From positions 34,038,001-34,102,000 of the forward strand of contig CM034546.1 of the NCBI GenBank assembly GCA_020055645.1: a stretch of DNA of 64,000 nt, written 5' to 3'. Below are positions 22,520 to 35,736 of the stretch, in pieces. Each line of letters opens with the position of its first letter. Within the stretch, counting starts at the first letter, position 1. The notes below the pieces were generated by a model, which was given only the letters and a program-made list of their open reading frames with translations, was not told where the DNA came from and did not search any database. Both the position numbers and the translations under genes were made by a program. The DNA is from Tomocerus qinae (Eukaryota > Arthropoda > Collembola > Entomobryomorpha > Tomoceridae).

Positions 22520-22710
22520 CTAAAATGCTTTGAGGTTAGGGTTAGTAAAACTCAAATAACTTTTCGTGAATCAATCATTTTTTATGTAAAAATAAAATTG
22601 AAAGAATATAGTTTTAATGTCTTACTTCTGTTTTTCCCACAACCGCTGACATTGTATTGTACTATTTTCTTCGTCCTGTACTTTCGGCCGCAATCACTAG
22701 ACGACTCAGT
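22520..22710. other. Inter-element spacer of the array (long form)
   Basis: About 190 bp of single-copy-like DNA caught between the A insertion site (CTAAAATG) and the B site (GACTCAGT). Repeated after A3 and A5 in this form. After A6, A7 and A9 a shorter form lacks about 20 bp (GTTAGGGTTAGTAAAACTC region becomes GTTAGGGAATC), which splits the array into two lineages. Confidence 0.85.
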
Positions 22711-23434
22711 CAGGGTTACCAGGTATACTTAAATGGCAAGTATAAATAGTATTGATAATACTTAAATTAGGCCCAGTACATAAAATACTTGCAAGTATTT
22801 TAAAATACTTAAATTATACTTAAATATACTTAAATGAACTAAAATCGGTAACAATTTGAATAATTTCCTCCTTGAATATTAGAACATAATTTGTTAGCGT
22901 TCAAATTATTTAAAATATCGAAATTTTTCACGCGCTTCGCGCGAATTTCAATGTTCGTTTTTGATTTATCCAGCTTAACTGTCAAAAATCTCTTCCAATT
23001 TCGATGGAAAAGTATGAATCACTTTTCAGCGGAGGATAAAAGCACTTCTTTTCCTCAACTATGTTATTTAAGTTACTTTCCTCAACTCCGTTTTTAGGAT
23101 AAATTACACAAAATTCGCTAATTGATAAATTTCGAAGTTGAATTTTAAATTTTTTCGCGCTTCGCGCGAAATTGTACCTTTTTAAATATTTTCATTTATC
23201 TCTGTATTAATATACACGAATATTAATTTCAAAATACGTTATGTACACTATTTTTCCTTTTTTGTCTTCAAAAAACCATAAATTTGTTAGATGTACTTTT
23301 ATGATAGCGCAATTAAAATGCGGTTGTATGACATTTGAAAGCATTTGCTAAGACGCGCCCGAAGGGGGCGGGTTGGTAAATCGCTTTTGATGGTTAGGAT
23401 ACTTAAATTTACTGAAGAAAATCTGGTAACCCTG
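22711..23434. mobile_element. hAT element B, copy 1
   Basis: 724 bp, ends CAGGGTTACCAG...CTGGTAACCCTG, flanked by exact GACTCAGT duplications. ATACTTAAAT occurs five times within the first 125 bp and once near the right end, a likely transposase-binding subterminal repeat. Two CGCGCTTCGCGCGAA palindromes lie inside. No coding capacity. Confidence 0.93.
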
Positions 23435-23442
23435 GACTCAGT

Positions 23443-23762
23443 CAGGGCCGTCCCTAGGTTAAATGCCGCCCAGTGCAAAATAAAAAATGCCGCCCTTAAT
23501 AAAAATTTTATTTCTGGTTAGCAATTTTACTTATGGGTCACATGTAGTAGTAATATAAATTTTAAAATTAATTAAACTTAAAATTAACTATAATGCAATA
23601 ATGCCACCTCTCTCTTTTTCCTAAAAAGGGACACTATTTATTTCTGTTTACAATGGCAACTAAAGAGAAACAAAAAACCACAAAAATGCTGCAACATACA
23701 TATCGGCATTTGTAATTAAATTTCCAATAACATCAGCAATTTCTTTTGTGTCCTCCTTCATG
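23443..23762. mobile_element. Partial element A (A2'), 320 bp
   Basis: The first 320 bp of A, ending at CCTTCATG where the next full A begins. This is the break expected if an A inserted inside an A at CCTTCATG and the distal half was then lost by recombination between the two right halves. Confidence 0.85.
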
Positions 23763-25116
23763 CAGGGCCGTCCCTAGGTTAAATGCCGCCCAGTGCAAAA
23801 TAAAAAATGCCGCCCTTAATAAAAATTTTATTTCTGGTTAGCAATTTTACTTATGGGTCACATGTAGTAGTAATATAAATTTTAAAATTAATTAAACTTA
23901 AAATTAACTATAATGCAATAATGCCACCTCTCTCTTTTTCCTAAAAAGGGACACTATTTATTTCTGTTTACAATGGCAACTAAAGAGAAACAAAAAACCA
24001 CAAAAATGCTGCAACATACATATCGGCATTTGTAATTAAATTTCCAATAACATCAGCAATTTCTTTTGTGTCCTCCTTCATGTCGTTTGTTGGGCCATTT
24101 TCGGATACTGATGGTGTGTTGACCAGTACCGTATTTAGAAGTCGATTTCGGAGGGGGCAATGATATGATAAGACTATATATATTAGGCATATTCGCGCGA
24201 AGCGCTAAAAATTTTGGCTTATTTTGTCTAAAATGAGTCAAAAATAGCCTAAAAATCGCGCGAAGCGCGAATTTTTTGGTATTTTGAAAAAAATTCCATT
24301 TTTCTTGGATTTCGGGCGGTGCATTTGCCCCCAATGGCCCCCTCAATACGGCCATGGTATTGACATCTAAAGCAGATTATTTTTGTTCGGAGTTTTCAGG
24401 GCTACTTTTTTCATTATCGTCAATCTTTGGAACTTTTATCAAAAACTTATCCAACGAATTTTTCAAAGTGCCCAGTAATTCTTCTTCATAGACAATTTAT
24501 CACAACACCGTTTCTTTAGTGACATTAGAACTACATATAACAGTTTACTTCTAAAAACATTTATATTAAAGACTTAAATGCTCTTGTTCTTTATTTGCCA
24601 TTTTTAAATTCAAATAATCTAACTCAAACTTTTGTTTTTGCGCTCATGTCTGCGCTCACAGTAATCAATCATCACCTTATTTTGGTTTGCTATAACAAAT
24701 ACAAGATCAAGGATTTCTTGCGACTAAAATATTTCCAATTCTCAAGTAATTAATCAATAATGAAAACCTTGAGATTAAACAAAACTCGAACACCGTATAC
24801 GAATTAAAAAAATTTTTGATTTTATTTCAATTATTTGCAGCGACCGGTTTCGAAATTCTTCGTCAGGCTGTAAATTAAATTTATGTAGTATAACAACTTT
24901 AGATTAATATTTAATATAAAATTTTTTTACTTCCAATTTTTATAATTTAGTTGTGTTCTTATTTAGATTATAATATTCTATTTCTATCCAATATTTTAAC
25001 TTTTTTAATTTCAATAAAGGGCCAAATTATATAGTCTACACCGAAAATTTTGCCGCCCTCTAAAATTTGCCGCCCAGTGCGGGTGCACGGGTGGCACATG
25101 CCTCGGGACGGCCCTG
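23763..25116. mobile_element. hAT element A, copy 3 (full)
   Basis: Complete A directly abutting partial copy A2' with no intervening bases. Followed by the long spacer. Confidence 0.9.
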
Positions 25117-25307
25117 CTAAAATGCTTTGAGGTTAGGGTTAGTAAAACTCAAATAACTTTTCGTGAATCAATCATTTTTTATGTAAAAATAAAATTGAAA
25201 GAATATAGTTTTAATGTCTTACTTCTGTTTTTCCCACAACCGCTGACATTGTATTGTACTATTTTCTTCGTCCTGTACTTTCGGCCGCAATCACTAGACG
25301 ACTCAGT

Positions 25308-26029
25308 CAGGGTTACCAGGTATACTTAAATGGCAAGTATAAATAGTATTGATAATACTTAAATTAGGCCCAGTACATAAAATACTTGCAAGTATTTTAA
25401 AATACTTAAATTATACTTAAATATACTTAAATGAACTAAAATCGGTAACAATTTGAATAATTTCCTCCTTGAATATTAGAACATAATTTGTTAGCGTTCA
25501 AATTATTTAAAATATCGAAATTTTCACGCGCTTCGCGCGAATTTCAATGTTCGTTTTTGATTTATCCAGCTTAACTGTCAAAAATCTCTTCCAATTTCGA
25601 TGGAAAAGTATGAATCACTTTTCAGCGGAGGATAAAAGCACTTCTTTTCCTCAACTATGTTATTTAAGTTACTTTCCTCAACTCCTTTTTAGGATAAATT
25701 ACACAAAATTCGCTAATTGATAAATTTCGAAGTTGAATTTTAAATTTTTTCGCGCTTCGCGCGAAATTGTACCTTTTTAAATATTTTCATTTATCTCTGT
25801 ATTAATATACACGAATATTAATTTCAAAATACGTTATGTACACTATTTTTCCTTTTTTGTCTTCAAAAAACCATAAATTTGTTAGATGTACTTTTATGAT
25901 AGCGCAATTAAAATGCGGTTGTATGACATTTGAAAGCATTTGCTAAGACGCGCCCGAAGGGGGAGGGTTGGTAAATCGCTTTTGATGGTTAGGATACTTA
26001 AATTTACTGAAGAAAATCTGGTAACCCTG
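25308..26029. mobile_element. hAT element B, copy 2
   Basis: Full B with GACTCAGT on both sides. Differs from copy 1 by small indels, for example CCCGAAGGGGGAGGG where others have GGGCGGG. Confidence 0.9.
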
Positions 26030-26037
26030 GACTCAGT

Positions 26038-26357
26038 CAGGGCCGTCCCTAGGTTAAATGCCGCCCAGTGCAAAATAAAAAATGCCGCCCTTAATAAAAA
26101 TTTTATTTCTGGTTAGCAATTTTACTTATGGGTCACATGTAGTAGTAATATAAATTTTAAAATTAATTAAACTTAAAATTAACTATAATGCAATAATGCC
26201 ACCTCTCTCTTTTTCCTAAAAAGGGACACTATTTATTTCTGTTTACAATGGCAACTAAAGAGAAACAAAAAACCACAAAAATGCTGCAACATACATATCG
26301 GCATTTGTAATTAAATTTCCAATAACATCAGCAATTTCTTTTGTGTCCTCCTTCATG
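26038..26357. mobile_element. Partial element A (A4'), 320 bp
   Basis: Same breakpoint (CCTTCATG) as A2', showing that the partial-plus-full pair was copied as one unit. Confidence 0.85.
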
Positions 26358-27712
26358 CAGGGCCGTCCCTAGGTTAAATGCCGCCCAGTGCAAAATAAAA
26401 AATGCCGCCCTTAATAAAAATTTTATTTCTGGTTAGCAATTTTACTTATGGGTCACATGTAGTAGTAATATAAATTTTAAAATTAATTAAACTTAAAATT
26501 AACTATAATGCAATAATGCCACCTCTCTCTTTTTCCTAAAAAGGGACACTATTTATTTCTGTTTACAATGGCAACTAAAGAGAAACAAAAAACCACAAAA
26601 ATGCTGCAACATACATATCGGCATTTGTAATTAAATTTCCAATAACATCAGCAATTTCTTTTGTGTCCTCCTTCATGTCGTTTGTTGGGCCATTTTCGGA
26701 TACTGATGGTGTGTTGACCAGTACCGTATTTAGAAGTCGATTTCGGAGGGGCAATGATATGATAAGACTATATATATTAGGCATATTCGCGCGAAGCGCT
26801 AAAAATTTTGGCTTATTTTGTCTAAAATGAGTCAAAAATAGCCTAAAAATCGCGCGAAGCGCGAATTTTTTTGGTATTTTGAAAAAAAATTCCATTTTTC
26901 TTGGATTTCGGGCGGTGCATTTGCCCCCAATGGCCCCCTCAATACGGCCATGGTATTGACATCTAAAGCAGATTATTTTTGTTCGGAGTTTTCAGGGCTA
27001 CTTTTTTCATTATCGTCAATCTTTGGAACTTTTATCAAAAACTTATCCAACGAATTTTTCAAAGTGCCCAGTAATTCTTCTTCATAGACAATTTATCACA
27101 ACACCGTTTCTTTAGTGACATTAGAACTACATATAACAGTTTACTTCTAAAAACATTTATATTAAAGACTTAAATGCTCTTGTTCTTTATTTGCCATTTT
27201 TAAATTCAAATAATCTAACTCAAACTTTTGTTTTTGCGCTCATGTCTGCGCTCACAGTAATCAATCATCACCTTATTTTGGTTTGCTATAACAAATACAA
27301 GATCAAGGATTTCTTGCGACTAAAATATTTCCAATTCTCAAGTAATTAATCAATAATGAAAACCTTGAGATTAAACAAAACTCGAACACCGTATACGAAT
27401 TAAAAAAATTTTTGATTTTATTTCAATTATTTGCAGCGACCGGTTTCGAAATTCTTCGTCAGGCTGTAAATTAAATTTATGTAGTATAACAACTTTAGAT
27501 TAATATTTAATATAAAATTTTTTTACTTCCAATTTTTATAATTTAGTTGTGTTCTTATTTAGATTATAATATTCTATTTCTATCCAATATTTTAACTTTT
27601 TTAATTTCAATAAAGGGCCAAATTATATAGTCTACACCGAAAATTTTGCCGCCCTCTAAAATTTGCCGCCCAGTGCGGGTGCACGGGTGGCACATGCCTC
27701 GGGACGGCCCTG
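26358..27712. mobile_element. hAT element A, copy 5 (full)
   Basis: Complete A. A one-base loss in the GGAGGGGGCA run distinguishes it from neighbours. Confidence 0.9.
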
Positions 27713-27903
27713 CTAAAATGCTTTGAGGTTAGGGTTAGTAAAACTCAAATAACTTTTCGTGAATCAATCATTTTTTATGTAAAAATAAAATTGAAAGAAT
27801 ATAGTTTTAATGTCTTACTTCTGTTTTTCCCACAACCGCTGACATTGTATTGTACTATTTTCTTCGTCCTGTACTTTCGGCCGCAATCACTAGACGACTC
27901 AGT

Positions 27904-28625
27904 CAGGGTTACCAGGTATACTTAAATGGCAAGTATAAATAGTATTGATAATACTTAAATTAGGCCCAGTACATAAAATACTTGCAAGTATTTTAAAATA
28001 CTTAAATTATACTTAAATATACTTAAATGAACTAAAATCGGTAACAATTTGAATAATTTCCTCCTTGAATATTAGAACATAATTTGTTAGCGTTCAAATT
28101 ATTTAAAATATCGAAATTTTCACGCGCTTCGCGCGAATTTCAATGTTCGTTTTTGATTTATCCAGCTTAACTGTCAAAAATCTCTTCCAATTTCGATGGA
28201 AAAGTATGAATCACTTTTCAGCGGAGGATAAAAGCACTTCTTTTCCTCAACTATGTTATTTAAGTTACTTTCCTCAACTCCGTTTTTAGGATAAATTACA
28301 CAAAATTCGCTAATTGATAAATTTCGAAGTTGAATTTTAAATTTTTTCGCGCTTCGCGCGAAATTGTACCTTTTTAAATATTTTCATTTATCTCTGTATT
28401 AATATACACGAATATTAATTTCAAAATACGTTATGTACACTATTTTTCCTTTTTTGTCTTCAAAAAACCATAAATTTGTTAGATGTACTTTTATGATAGC
28501 GCAATTAAAATGCGGTTGTATGACATTTGAAAGCATTTGCTAAGACGCGCCCGAAGGGGCGGGTTGGTAAATCGCTTTTGATGGTTAGGATACTTAAATT
28601 TACTGAAGAAAATCTGGTAACCCTG
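27904..28625. mobile_element. hAT element B, copy 3
   Basis: Full B, preceded by the last long-form spacer. Confidence 0.9.
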
Positions 28626-28633
28626 GACTCAGT

Positions 28634-29985
28634 CAGGGCCGTCCCTAGGTTAAATGCCGCCCAGTGCAAAATAAAAAATGCCGCCCTTAATAAAAATTTT
28701 ATTTCTGGTTAGCAATTTTACTTATGGGTCACATGTAGTAGTAATATAAATTTTAAAATTAATTAAACTTAAAATTAACTATAATGCAATAATGCCACCT
28801 CTCTCTTTTTCCTAAAAAGGGACACTATTTATTTCTGTTTACAATGGCAACTAAAGAGAAACAAAAAACCACAAAAATGCTGCAACATACATATCGGCAT
28901 TTGTAATTAAATTTCCAATAACATCAGCAATTTCTTTTGTGTCCTCCTTCATGTCGTTTGTTGGGCCATTTTCGGATACTGATGGTGTGTTGACCAGTAC
29001 CGTATTTAGAAGTCGATTTCGGAGGGGGCAATGATATGATAAGACTATATATATTAGGCATATTCGCGCGAAGCGCTAAAAATTTTGGCTTATTTTGTCT
29101 AAAATGAGTCAAAAATAGCCTAAAAATCGCGCGAAGCGCGTATTTTTTGGTATTTTGAAAAAATTCCATTTTCTTGGATTTCGGGCGGTGCATTTGCCCC
29201 CAATGGCCCCCTCAATACGGCCATGGTATTGACATCTAAAGCAGATTATTTTTGTTCGGAGTTTTCAGGGCTACTTTTTTCATTATCGTCAATCTTTGGA
29301 ACTTTTATCAAAAACTTATCCAACGAATTTTTCAAAGTGCCCAGTAATTCTTCTTCATAGACAATTTATCACAACACCGTTTCTTTAGTGACATTAGAAC
29401 TACATATAACAGTTTACTTCTAAAAACATTTATATTAAAGACTTAAATGCTCTTGTTCTTTATTTGCCATTTTTAAATTCAAATAATCTAACTCAAACTT
29501 TTGTTTTTGCGCTCATGTCTGCGCTCACAGTAATCAATCATCACCTTATTTTGGTTTGCTATAACAAATACAAGATCAAGGATTTCTTGCGACTAAAATA
29601 TTTCCAATTCTCAAGTAATTAATCAATAATGAAAACCTTGAGATTAAACAAAACTCGAACACCGTATACGAATTAAAAAAATTTTTGATTTTATTTCAAT
29701 TATTTGCAGCGACCGGTTTCGAAATTCTTCGTCAGGCTGTAAATTAAATTTATGTAGTATAACAACTTTAGATTAATATTTAATATAAAATTTTTTTACT
29801 TCCAATTTTTATAATTTAGTTGTGTTCTTATTTAGATTATAATATTCTATTTCTATCCAATATTTTAACTTTTTTAATTTCAATAAAGGGCCAAATTATA
29901 TAGTCTACACCGAAAATTTTGCCGCCCTCTAAAATTTGCCGCCCAGTGCGGGTGCACGGGTGGCACATGCCTCGGGACGGCCCTG
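28634..29985. mobile_element. hAT element A, copy 6 (full)
   Basis: Complete A without a partial copy before it. Followed by the first short-form spacer. Confidence 0.9.
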
Positions 29986-30161
29986 CTAAAATGCTTTGAG
30001 GTTAGGGAATCTTTTCGTGAATCAATCATTTTTTATGTAAAAATAAAATTGAAAGAATATAGTTTTAATGTCTTACTTCTGTTTTTCCCACAACCGCTGA
30101 CATTGTATTGTACTATTTTCTTCGTCCTGTACTTTCGGCCGCAATCACTAGACGACTCAGT

Positions 30162-30884
30162 CAGGGTTACCAGGTATACTTAAATGGCAAGTATAAATAG
30201 TATTGATAATACTTAAATTAGGCCCAGTACATAAAATACTTGCAAGTATTTTAAAATACTTAAATTATACTTAAATATACTTAAATGAACTAAAATCGGT
30301 AACAATTTGAATAATTTCCTCCTTGAATATTAGAACATAATTTGTTAGCGTTCAAATTATTTAAAATATCGAAATTTTCACGCGCTTCGCGCGAATTTCA
30401 ATGTTCGTTTTTGATTTATCCAGCTTAACTGTCAAAAATCTCTTCCAATTTCGATGGAAAAGTATGAATCACTTTTCAGCGGAGGATAAAAGCACTTCTT
30501 TTCCTCAACTATGTTATTTAAGTTACTTTCCTCAACTCCGTTTTTAGGATAAATTACACAAAATTCGCTAATTGATAAATTTCGAAGTTGAATTTTAAAT
30601 TTTTTCGCGCTTCGCGCGAAATTGTACCTTTTTAAATATTTTCATTTATCTCTGTATTAATATACACGAATATTAATTTCAAAATACGTTATGTACACTA
30701 TTTTTCCTTTTTTGTCTTCAAAAAACCATAAATTTGTTAGATGTACTTTTATGATAGCGCAATTAAAATGCGGTTGTATGACATTTGAAAGCATTTGCTA
30801 AGACGCGCCCGAAGGGGGCGGGTTGGTAAATCGCTTTTGATGGTTAGGATACTTAAATTTACTGAAGAAAATCTGGTAACCCTG
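30162..30884. mobile_element. hAT element B, copy 4
   Basis: Full B in the short-spacer lineage. Confidence 0.9.
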
Positions 30885-30892
30885 GACTCAGT

Positions 30893-32245
30893 CAGGGCCG
30901 TCCCTAGGTTAAATGCCGCCCAGTGCAAAATAAAAAATGCCGCCCTTAATAAAAATTTTATTTCTGGTTAGCAATTTTACTTATGGGTCACATGTAGTAG
31001 TAATATAAATTTTAAAATTAATTAAACTTAAAATTAACTATAATGCAATAATGCCACCTCTCTCTTTTTCCTAAAAAGGGACACTATTTATTTCTGTTTA
31101 CAATGGCAACTAAAGAGAAACAAAAAACCACAAAAATGCTGCAACATACATATCGGCATTTGTAATTAAATTTCCAATAACATCAGCAATTTCTTTTGTG
31201 TCCTCCTTCATGTCGTTTGTTGGGCCATTTTCGGATACTGATGGTGTGTTGACCAGTACCGTATTTAGAAGTCGATTTCGGAGGGGGCAATGATATGATA
31301 AGACTATATATATTAGGCATATTCGCGCGAAGCGCTAAAAATTTTGGCTTATTTTGTCTAAAATGAGTCAAAAATAGCCTAAAAATCGCGCGAAGCGCGA
31401 ATTTTTTGGTATTTTGAAAAAAATTCCATTTTTCTTGGATTTCGGGCGGTGCATTTGCCCCCAATGGCCCCCTCAATACGGCCATGGTATTGACATCTAA
31501 AGCAGATTATTTTTGTTCGGAGTTTTCAGGGCTACTTTTTTCATTATCGTCAATCTTTGGAACTTTTATCAAAAACTTATCCAACGAATTTTTCAAAGTG
31601 CCCAGTAATTCTTCTTCATAGACAATTTATCACAACACCGTTTCTTTAGTGACATTAGAACTACATATAACAGTTTACTTCTAAAAACATTTATATTAAA
31701 GACTTAAATGCTCTTGTTCTTTATTTGCCATTTTTAAATTCAAATAATCTAACTCAAACTTTTGTTTTTGCGCTCATGTCTGCGCTCACAGTAATCAATC
31801 ATCACCTTATTTTGGTTTGCTATAACAAATACAAGATCAAGGATTTCTTGCGACTAAAATATTTCCAATTCTCAAGTAATTAATCAATAATGAAAACCTT
31901 GAGATTAAACAAAACTCGAACACCGTATACGAATTAAAAAAATTTTGATTTTATTTCAATTATTTGCAGCGACCGGTTTCGAAATTCTTCGTCAGGCTGT
32001 AAATTAAATTTATGTAGTATAACAACTTTAGATTAATATTTAATATAAAATTTTTTTACTTCCAATTTTTATAATTTAGTTGTGTTCTTATTTAGATTAT
32101 AATATTCTATTTCTATCCAATATTTTAACTTTTTTAATTTCAATAAAGGGCCAAATTATATAGTCTACACCGAAAATTTTGCCGCCCTCTAAAATTTGCC
32201 GCCCAGTGCGGGTGCACGGGTGGCACATGCCTCGGGACGGCCCTG
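30893..32245. mobile_element. hAT element A, copy 7 (full)
   Basis: Complete A in the short-spacer lineage. Confidence 0.9.
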
Positions 32246-32421
32246 CTAAAATGCTTTGAGGTTAGGGAATCTTTTCGTGAATCAATCATTTTTTATGTAA
32301 AAATAAAATTGAAAGAATATAGTTTTAATGTCTTACTTCTGTTTTTCCCACAACCGCTGACATTGTATTGTACTATTTTCTTCGTCCTGTACTTTCGGCC
32401 GCAATCACTAGACGACTCAGT

Positions 32422-33144
32422 CAGGGTTACCAGGTATACTTAAATGGCAAGTATAAATAGTATTGATAATACTTAAATTAGGCCCAGTACATAAAATACT
32501 TGCAAGTATTTTAAAATACTTAAATTATACTTAAATATACTTAAATGAACTAAAATCGGTAACAATTTGAATAATTTCCTCCTTGAATATTAGAACATAA
32601 TTTGTTAGCGTTCAAATTATTTAAAATATCGAAATTTTCACGCGCTTCGCGCGAATTTCAATGTTCGTTTTTGATTTATCCAGCTTAACTGTCAAAAATC
32701 TCTTCCAATTTCGATGGAAAAGTATGAATCACTTTTCAGCGGAGGATAAAAGCACTTCTTTTCCTCAACTATGTTATTTAAGTTACTTTCCTCAACTCCG
32801 TTTTTAGGATAAATTACACAAAATTCGCTAATTGATAAATTTCGAAGTTGAATTTTAAATTTTTTCGCGCTTCGCGCGAAATTGTACCTTTTTAAATATT
32901 TTCATTTATCTCTGTATTAATATACACGAATATTAATTTCAAAATACGTTATGTACACTATTTTTCCTTTTTTGTCTTCAAAAAACCATAAATTTGTTAG
33001 ATGTACTTTTATGATAGCGCAATTAAAATGCGGTTGTATGACATTTGAAAGCATTTGCTAAGACGCGCCCGAAGGGGGCGGGTTGGTAAATCGCTTTTGA
33101 TGGTTAGGATACTTAAATTTACTGAAGAAAATCTGGTAACCCTG
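32422..33144. mobile_element. hAT element B, copy 5
   Basis: Full B, followed by GACTCAGT and the third partial A. Confidence 0.9.
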
Positions 33145-33152
33145 GACTCAGT

Positions 33153-33472
33153 CAGGGCCGTCCCTAGGTTAAATGCCGCCCAGTGCAAAATAAAAAATGC
33201 CGCCCTTAATAAAAATTTTATTTCTGGTTAGCAATTTTACTTATGGGTCACATGTAGTAGTAATATAAATTTTAAAATTAATTAAACTTAAAATTAACTA
33301 TAATGCAATAATGCCACCTCTCTCTTTTTCCTAAAAAGGGACACTATTTATTTCTGTTTACAATGGCAACTAAAGAGAAACAAAAAACCACAAAAATGCT
33401 GCAACATACATATCGGCATTTGTAATTAAATTTCCAATAACATCAGCAATTTCTTTTGTGTCCTCCTTCATG
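33153..33472. mobile_element. Partial element A (A8'), 320 bp
   Basis: Same breakpoint as A2' and A4', but here in the short-spacer lineage, so the two variant types have been shuffled by exchange. Confidence 0.85.
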
Positions 33473-34829
33473 CAGGGCCGTCCCTAGGTTAAATGCCGCC
33501 CAGTGCAAAATAAAAAATGCCGCCCTTAATAAAAATTTTATTTCTGGTTAGCAATTTTACTTATGGGTCACATGTAGTAGTAATATAAATTTTAAAATTA
33601 ATTAAACTTAAAATTAACTATAATGCAATAATGCCACCTCTCTCTTTTTCCTAAAAAGGGACACTATTTATTTCTGTTTACAATGGCAACTAAAGAGAAA
33701 CAAAAAACCACAAAAATGCTGCAACATACATATCGGCATTTGTAATTAAATTTCCAATAACATCAGCAATTTCTTTTGTGTCCTCCTTCATGTCGTTTGT
33801 TGGGCCATTTTCGGATACTGATGGTGTGTTGACCAGTACCGTATTTAGAAGTCGATTTCGGAGGGGGCAATGATATGATAAGACTATATATATTAGGCAT
33901 ATTCGCGCGAAGCGCTAAAAATTTTGGCTTATTTTGTCTAAAATGAGTCAAAAATAGCCTAAAAATCGCGCGAAGCGCGAATTTTTTTGGTATTTTGAAA
34001 AAAAATTCCATTTTTCTTGGATTTCGGGCGGTGCATTTGCCCCCAATGGCCCCCCTCAATACGGCCATGGTATTGACATCTAAAGCAGATTATTTTTGTT
34101 CGGAGTTTTCAGGGCTACTTTTTTCATTATCGTCAATCTTTGGAACTTTTATCAAAAACTTATCCAACGAATTTTTCAAAGTGCCCAGTAATTCTTCTTC
34201 ATAGACAATTTATCACAACACCGTTTCTTTAGTGACATTAGAACTACATATAACAGTTTACTTCTAAAAACATTTATATTAAAGACTTAAATGCTCTTGT
34301 TCTTTATTTGCCATTTTTAAATTCAAATAATCTAACTCAAACTTTTGTTTTTGCGCTCATGTCTGCGCTCACAGTAATCAATCATCACCTTATTTTGGTT
34401 TGCTATAACAAATACAAGATCAAGGATTTCTTGCGACTAAAATATTTCCAATTCTCAAGTAATTAATCAATAATGAAAACCTTGAGATTAAACAAAACTC
34501 GAACACCGTATACGAATTAAAAAAATTTTTGATTTTATTTCAATTATTTGCAGCGACCGGTTTCGAAATTCTTCGTCAGGCTGTAAATTAAATTTATGTA
34601 GTATAACAACTTTAGATTAATATTTAATATAAAATTTTTTTACTTCCAATTTTTATAATTTAGTTGTGTTCTTATTTAGATTATAATATTCTATTTCTAT
34701 CCAATATTTTAACTTTTTTAATTTCAATAAAGGGCCAAATTATATAGTCTACACCGAAAATTTTGCCGCCCTCTAAAATTTGCCGCCCAGTGCGGGTGCA
34801 CGGGTGGCACATGCCTCGGGACGGCCCTG
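33473..34829. mobile_element. hAT element A, copy 9 (full)
   Basis: Complete A. Extra C and A in homopolymer runs of the nested element are shared with A10. Confidence 0.9.
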
Positions 34830-35005
34830 CTAAAATGCTTTGAGGTTAGGGAATCTTTTCGTGAATCAATCATTTTTTATGTAAAAATAAAATTGAAAGA
34901 ATATAGTTTTAATGTCTTACTTCTGTTTTTCCCACAACCGCTGACATTGTATTGTACTATTTTCTTCGTCCTGTACTTTCGGCCGCAATCACTAGACGAC
35001 TCAGT

Positions 35006-35728
35006 CAGGGTTACCAGGTATACTTAAATGGCAAGTATAAATAGTATTGATAATACTTAAATTAGGCCCAGTACATAAAATACTTGCAAGTATTTTAAAA
35101 TACTTAAATTATACTTAAATATACTTAAATGAACTAAAATCGGTAACAATTTGAATAATTTCCTCCTTGAATATTAGAACATAATTTGTTAGCGTTCAAA
35201 TTATTTAAAATATCGAAATTTTCACGCGCTTCGCGCGAATTTCAATGTTCGTTTTTGATTTATCCAGCTTAACTGTCAAAAATCTCTTCCAATTTCGATG
35301 GAAAAGTATGAATCACTTTTCAGCGGAGGATAAAAGCACTTCTTTTCCTCAACTATGTTATTTAAGTTACTTTCCTCAACTCCGTTTTTAGGATAAATTA
35401 CACAAAATTCGCTAATTGATAAATTTCGAAGTTGAATTTTAAATTTTTCGCGCTTCGCGCGAAATTGTACCTTTTTAAATATTTTTCATTTATCTCTGTA
35501 TTAATATACACGAATATTAATTTCAAAATACGTTATGTACACTATTTTTCCTTTTTTGTCTTCAAAAAACCATAAATTTGTTAGATGTACTTTTATGATA
35601 GCGCAATTAAAATGCGGTTGTATGACATTTGAAAGCATTTGCTAAGACGCGCCCGAAGGGGGCGGGTTGGTAAATCGCTTTTGATGGTTAGGATACTTAA
35701 ATTTACTGAAGAAAATCTGGTAACCCTG
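35006..35728. mobile_element. hAT element B, copy 6
   Basis: Last B in the array; flanked by GACTCAGT. Confidence 0.9.
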
Positions 35729-35736
35729 GACTCAGT

